Shown here: piece by piece, positions 61,023 to 64,000 of the stretch | How positions within the stretch are numbered: position 1 is the stretch's first letter | Layout: the number at the start of each line of letters is the position of its first letter | NCBI RefSeq assembly: GCF_003461245.1 | Contig: NZ_QTWS01000003.1 | Coordinates: 62,001-126,000 of the forward strand | Length of the DNA: 64,000 nt | Source of the DNA: Blautia sp. AF19-10LB | GTDB taxonomy: Bacteria; Bacillota; Clostridia; Lachnospirales; Lachnospiraceae | Direction of reading: 5' to 3' | Position numbers and translations under genes: made by a program | The notes under the pieces: generated by a model | The model's input: only the letters and a program-made list of their open reading frames with translations | The model's database searches: none | What the model was told of the DNA's origin: nothing

Positions 61023-64000
61023 TTATTTTACAGTTACTTTAAATTTTGCTGTCATGCCGCTGCATTTCACAGTGATAACTACTGTACCTTTCTTAACGCC
61101 TTTTACAACGCCCTTGGAAGTTACAGTTGCAACGCCTTTGTTGCTGCTTGTGTAAGTAACTTTTCCAGTTGGAACTGCACTTACTTTGATGGTAGTTGTT
61201 TTGCCTCTGTTGATTGTTGCTGCTGTTCTTGAAAGTTTCAGAGATGCATTTTTAACAGATACCGTTACTACCTTTTTCAGCTTTCCTACCTGAACTGTGA
61301 TCTTAGCGGTTCCGGCTTTTTTCGCTCTTACAACACCTTTGGAATCTACGGTTGCAATGTTCTTGTTGCTGCTTGTAAATTTCGCAGTTCCGGAAACACC
61401 GCTCTTGGTCACTGCGATTGTTGTAGAAGTCTGACCTTTTGTATAAATAGTTGTTTTTGCTGCTTTTGCTGCAATGCTCGGATTCTTAACAGTTACTTTG
61501 CAGGTGATCTTTGCTTTTCCGGCTGTAGCTGTGATTACTGCTGTACCTGCTTTCTTTGCTGTTACAACACCTTTGGAGCTTACAGTTGCAACGCTCTTGT
61601 TGCTTGTTGCATATTTTACTGTTCCACCGATTGCAGATGTTGCTTTCAGTGTATAGGAAGCAGGTGTTCCTCCAACATAAACTGTGACAGCTGTTTTGTT
61701 GATGGACATTGCATTCTTGACAGTTACTTTATAAGTTGCTGTTTTTCCATTCAGAGTAGCAGTGATGTTTGCTGTACCTGCTGCTTTGGCTGTTACAACA
61801 CCCTTGGAGTCTACAGTTGCAACTTTTGTATTGCTGGATTTCCATGTTACAGTTCCTGCCAGGTTGGTTGTTACCTTGAGGGTTGTAGATGTTTTATCCT
61901 GAGTATAAAGTGTTCCTGAAGCAGCGTTAAGTTTGAACTCAGCTTTTACAAGTGAATCAATTGCTTCTCTCAGATGTGTAATCTGCTCATCAACGCCATT
62001 CTGTGTCTGTTTGTCAATATTTGCAAGCATTTCTTCGCACTCTTCAAGTTCGTTTGCAACATTTACCCAGCTTGCCGGAGTATAGTCACTTTCTTTCAGT
62101 GCTTTTGCTTCTGCGATCACTGCCTCAAGTGCAGTTGTATCCACTTCTTTTTTTGCTGGTTTTACAATATTTGCATCTGTTGCCTGGAACTGTACAGTAA
62201 AGTCTTCGTATCCAAGAGCATATACGGTCAGTGTCCAGTATCCTGTTCCGTCGTATCCTTCTGGAAGCTGGCAGCGCAGGGATTTTGTAAGGCCAAGCTG
62301 AATACCCATAGATTTGTGCATCCAGTTATCTGCTGCAAATTTTGTTCCGTAAGTCTGAAGTGCATTTGTGCAAGTGCTGTCGTTTCCATAGTATGTCCAT
62401 TTAACAGCCTGCATTGCAGCACCAAGATCTCCGTATCCATCTCCTGTAAGGTCAACTCTCAGGAACTCACCATAGTTGCCACTTGCTTCTTTTACAGTTG
62501 TGGTAATATTTTCTGCTTTTTTGAGGGCTGCATCTTTAACACCTGAATCTGTTCCATTTGCTCTTGCGCTGAAGCTGAATGTACCATCTTCATTCTTTGT
62601 AGCTGTCTTAAGACCATTTGTATTTGCCGTAACATCTGCTGTCAGATTATAAGACTGAAGATTAAATTCTCCGTATCCACCAACCAGTGTTCCATCATTT
62701 TCTACTACTGTATAAGCCTTTTTGAAATCTTCATAATCCGAAGTTTTTACTTTAACCGGTACATATTTCAGACCGCTTACTTCATAGTCAAGCATTTCAT
62801 CTGTTGTACCATCTTCAAATGTAAGAGTTCCCCTGCTATATGTAGCTTTTGTTCCGTCTGTGAATACAACTGTTGACTGTCCTTCCCAGTAAGAAACGGC
62901 ATAAGAACCTTTCTCGCCTTTAATAATTGCAGTTGTCTGGAAGCTTCCTCTGTGAAGACCGTGGTTTGTAGTTGCTCTTGTTACAGTATCAAACGCTCCA
63001 AGGTCTGCCTCACCTCTTGTATCTTTGTCTGCTGAAGCAGTTGCATCACCTGCTGCATATACACCTTCTGCTGCCCAGTACTGAGCCCAGGTAAGTCCTG
63101 CATATACATATTTATATTCTGCAACTTCATAATCGAACGCAAAATCATCATATCCGCTGGAAGTTACAACAAATTTAGTTCCGTTTGTTACTTCAATACC
63201 TGTAAGATCCAGTGTTCCGTCTTCTTTGACGATCACTTTTGAACCTTTTCCGGTGGCCTGATAAGTCTTATCTCCTACTGTTACAGCAGTGATTGTCTTG
63301 ATGTAAGCTGTCAGCTGCTCTTCTGTAGAGCCTTCTGCCGGTACAAGTTTACTGTTTTCAGCATCGTAAGCTGCCGGTACAGCTGCCTCTTTTGCAGAGA
63401 AAGAAGCCTGGATCGGTGCATATTCGCCATTTTCATCGCTGATAACCAGAGTATGGGAACCTGCTGCCAGTGTTCCGGTTGTGATCTTGCCATCTGCATA
63501 TGCAACTTCTGTTCCGTCAACAGTATATTTTGCTGCAAAACCTTCCGGAAGAGTGCCATCCAGAGTGACTGCTGCTTCTGTATCTGTTGTATGAATGTTT
63601 GCAACTGTTGCTTTTACGCCTGTTTTTGTCAGAACCTTTTCATCATTAACATCAAATGTGATAATTCCCTTGTCAGTGTAATAAGTAACACTGTCAATGG
63701 TTTTTCCCATCATGGATTTATAATGTTCAGATGAAGTCGGGCATCCATGAACACTTGTAGTAAAACCTGTGCACCATGCCAGTTCATAGCCTTTCCAGAT
63801 ATTTTCCAGATGACGCATACCGTACTCTGTACCATCTGTTGTATTAACCGTTGCACCATAGATTTTATCCGTGCTTGTACTGATCAGGGAAGAGAAGGTT
63901 TCATTATTGATCTTCAGCTGATAATCTCCATATTTGCTCTGTGTTTTCAGTTCTGCTGTTGCTTCAACTGTTTTCTCCTGTGCACCCTTAACATCACTGA
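61023..64000 (-). CDS. Large surface protein, N-terminally cut by window edge: Tp47-like and Ig-like (Big_2) repeats
   Basis: An open reading frame enters from beyond 64000, with no stop in frame up to the edge, so at least 991 residues lie in the window; a Met at 63818 is internal. The C-terminal about 320 residues are four Big_2-type Ig-like repeats. Each has an SSNKxVATVDSKGVVTAKKAG-like unit and ends in KVTVKN. Upstream is a FIVAR-like helical segment (about 640-710 counted from Met 63818). Earlier parts have repeats such as TWAQYWAAEGVYA and ATTNHGLHRGSFQ and GYELAWCTGFTTSVHG, which remind me of the Tp47 domains found in some Firmicutes FMN-associated proteins; this is a weak recall. No LPxTG, transmembrane tail or catalytic motif is seen at the C-terminus. 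Confidence 0.75.
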   Translation of the reverse strand, partial: SDVKGAQEKTVEATAELKTQSKYGDYQLKINNETFSSLISTSTDKIYGATVNTTDGTEYGMRHLENIWKGYELAWCTGFTTSVHGCPTSSEHYKSMMGKTIDSVTYYTDKGIITFDVNDEKVLTKTGVKATVANIHTTDTEAAVTLDGTLPEGFAAKYTVDGTEVAYADGKITTGTLAAGSHTLVISDENGEYAPIQASFSAKEAAVPAAYDAENSKLVPAEGSTEEQLTAYIKTITAVTVGDKTYQATGKGSKVIVKEDGTLDLTGIEVTNGTKFVVTSSGYDDFAFDYEVAEYKYVYAGLTWAQYWAAEGVYAAGDATASADKDTRGEADLGAFDTVTRATTNHGLHRGSFQTTAIIKGEKGSYAVSYWEGQSTVVFTDGTKATYSRGTLTFEDGTTDEMLDYEVSGLKYVPVKVKTSDYEDFKKAYTVVENDGTLVGGYGEFNLQSYNLTADVTANTNGLKTATKNEDGTFSFSARANGTDSGVKDAALKKAENITTTVKEASGNYGEFLRVDLTGDGYGDLGAAMQAVKWTYYGNDSTCTNALQTYGTKFAADNWMHKSMGIQLGLTKSLRCQLPEGYDGTGYWTLTVYALGYEDFTVQFQATDANIVKPAKKEVDTTALEAVIAEAKALKESDYTPASWVNVANELEECEEMLANIDKQTQNGVDEQITHLREAIDSLVKAEFKLNAASGTLYTQDKTSTTLKVTTNLAGTVTWKSSNTKVATVDSKGVVTAKAAGTANITATLNGKTATYKVTVKNAMSINKTAVTVYVGGTPASYTLKATSAIGGTVKYATSNKSVATVSSKGVVTAKKAGTAVITATAGKAKITCKVTVKNPSIAAKAAKTTIYTKGQTSTTIAVTKSGVSGTAKFTSSNKNIATVDSKGVVRAKKAGTAKITVQVGKLKKVVTVSVKNASLKLSRTAATINRGKTTTIKVSAVPTGKVTYTSSNKGVATVTSKGVVKGVKKGTVVITVKCSGMTAKFKVTVK

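Noticed and set aside
1..64000. CRISPR arrays, tRNA or rRNA genes, insertion sequences, phage genes
   Set aside because: No regular direct repeats with spacers, no cloverleaf or rRNA-like sequence, and no transposase, integrase or capsid-type protein was recognised. The only mobile-like candidate is the hairpin at 56364-56418.

Overview
The window looks like a chromosomal segment of a gut-type Gram-positive anaerobe of the Clostridia, most likely Lachnospiraceae (a Blautia/Ruminococcus-like genome is my guess, not proven). The reasons are moderate GC, strong AGGAGG ribosome binding sites, TTGACA/TATAAT promoters with 17-bp spacing, a PtsG-GlcT-HPr-EI set, RibU under an FMN riboswitch, RF2 with a programmed frameshift, no rRNA or tRNA genes, and an extracytoplasmic FMN-protein cluster of the Firmicutes flavin-based electron transfer type. 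Most genes are on the minus strand.

Layout. 1-1.7 kb: a broken receiver domain, then a cation:proton antiporter behind a fluoride riboswitch. 1.7-5.5 kb: a sugar symporter and a zinc dehydrogenase, with a ROK regulator whose probable 24-bp operator occurs at both promoters. 5.6-11.7 kb: two hybrid histidine kinases, one fused to a GGDEF domain, on either side of a 5'-truncated DUF362 gene. 11.9-12.5 kb: an unrecognised protein. 12.6-15.8 kb: a Zur-ZnuABC zinc uptake operon with two Zur-like boxes around its promoter. 15.9-21.1 kb: ptsG, an antiterminator, ptsH and ptsI, with an antitermination leader. 21.1-22.8 kb: Nudix hydrolase and riboflavin transporter RibU.

22.9-31 kb: a BMP-type nucleoside ABC transporter, divergent from a TrpXYZ-like ABC transporter. 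31-38.5 kb: Tex, a DUF975 membrane protein, the aspartate-pathway genes lysC and hom with an ACT-domain protein, and prfB. 38.6-39 kb: a RelB/DinJ antitoxin with a deleted YoeB-type toxin. 39-43.6 kb: an MBL-fold hydrolase, a DapF homologue with both catalytic cysteines replaced by serine, a secreted transglutaminase-like protein, an AraC regulator and rhamnulose-1-phosphate aldolase. 43.8-50.3 kb: a sugar ABC transporter operon with two oxidoreductases and a LacI regulator. 50.5-55.3 kb: nitroreductase, dicarboxylate/amino acid symporter and SecA.

55.4-64 kb: the most interesting region. EetA-like and EetB-like proteins face a minus-strand set: a flavin transferase (ApbE), a NapH-like membrane iron-sulfur protein, a one-domain and a four-domain FMN-binding protein, and a very large surface protein with Ig-like repeats. 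I infer a route that moves electrons across the membrane onto a chain of covalently bound flavins. RibU and its FMN riboswitch, 33 kb away, would supply flavin precursor. Starts were chosen by ribosome binding site. Family calls come from recognising sequence motifs by eye; no database search was run.
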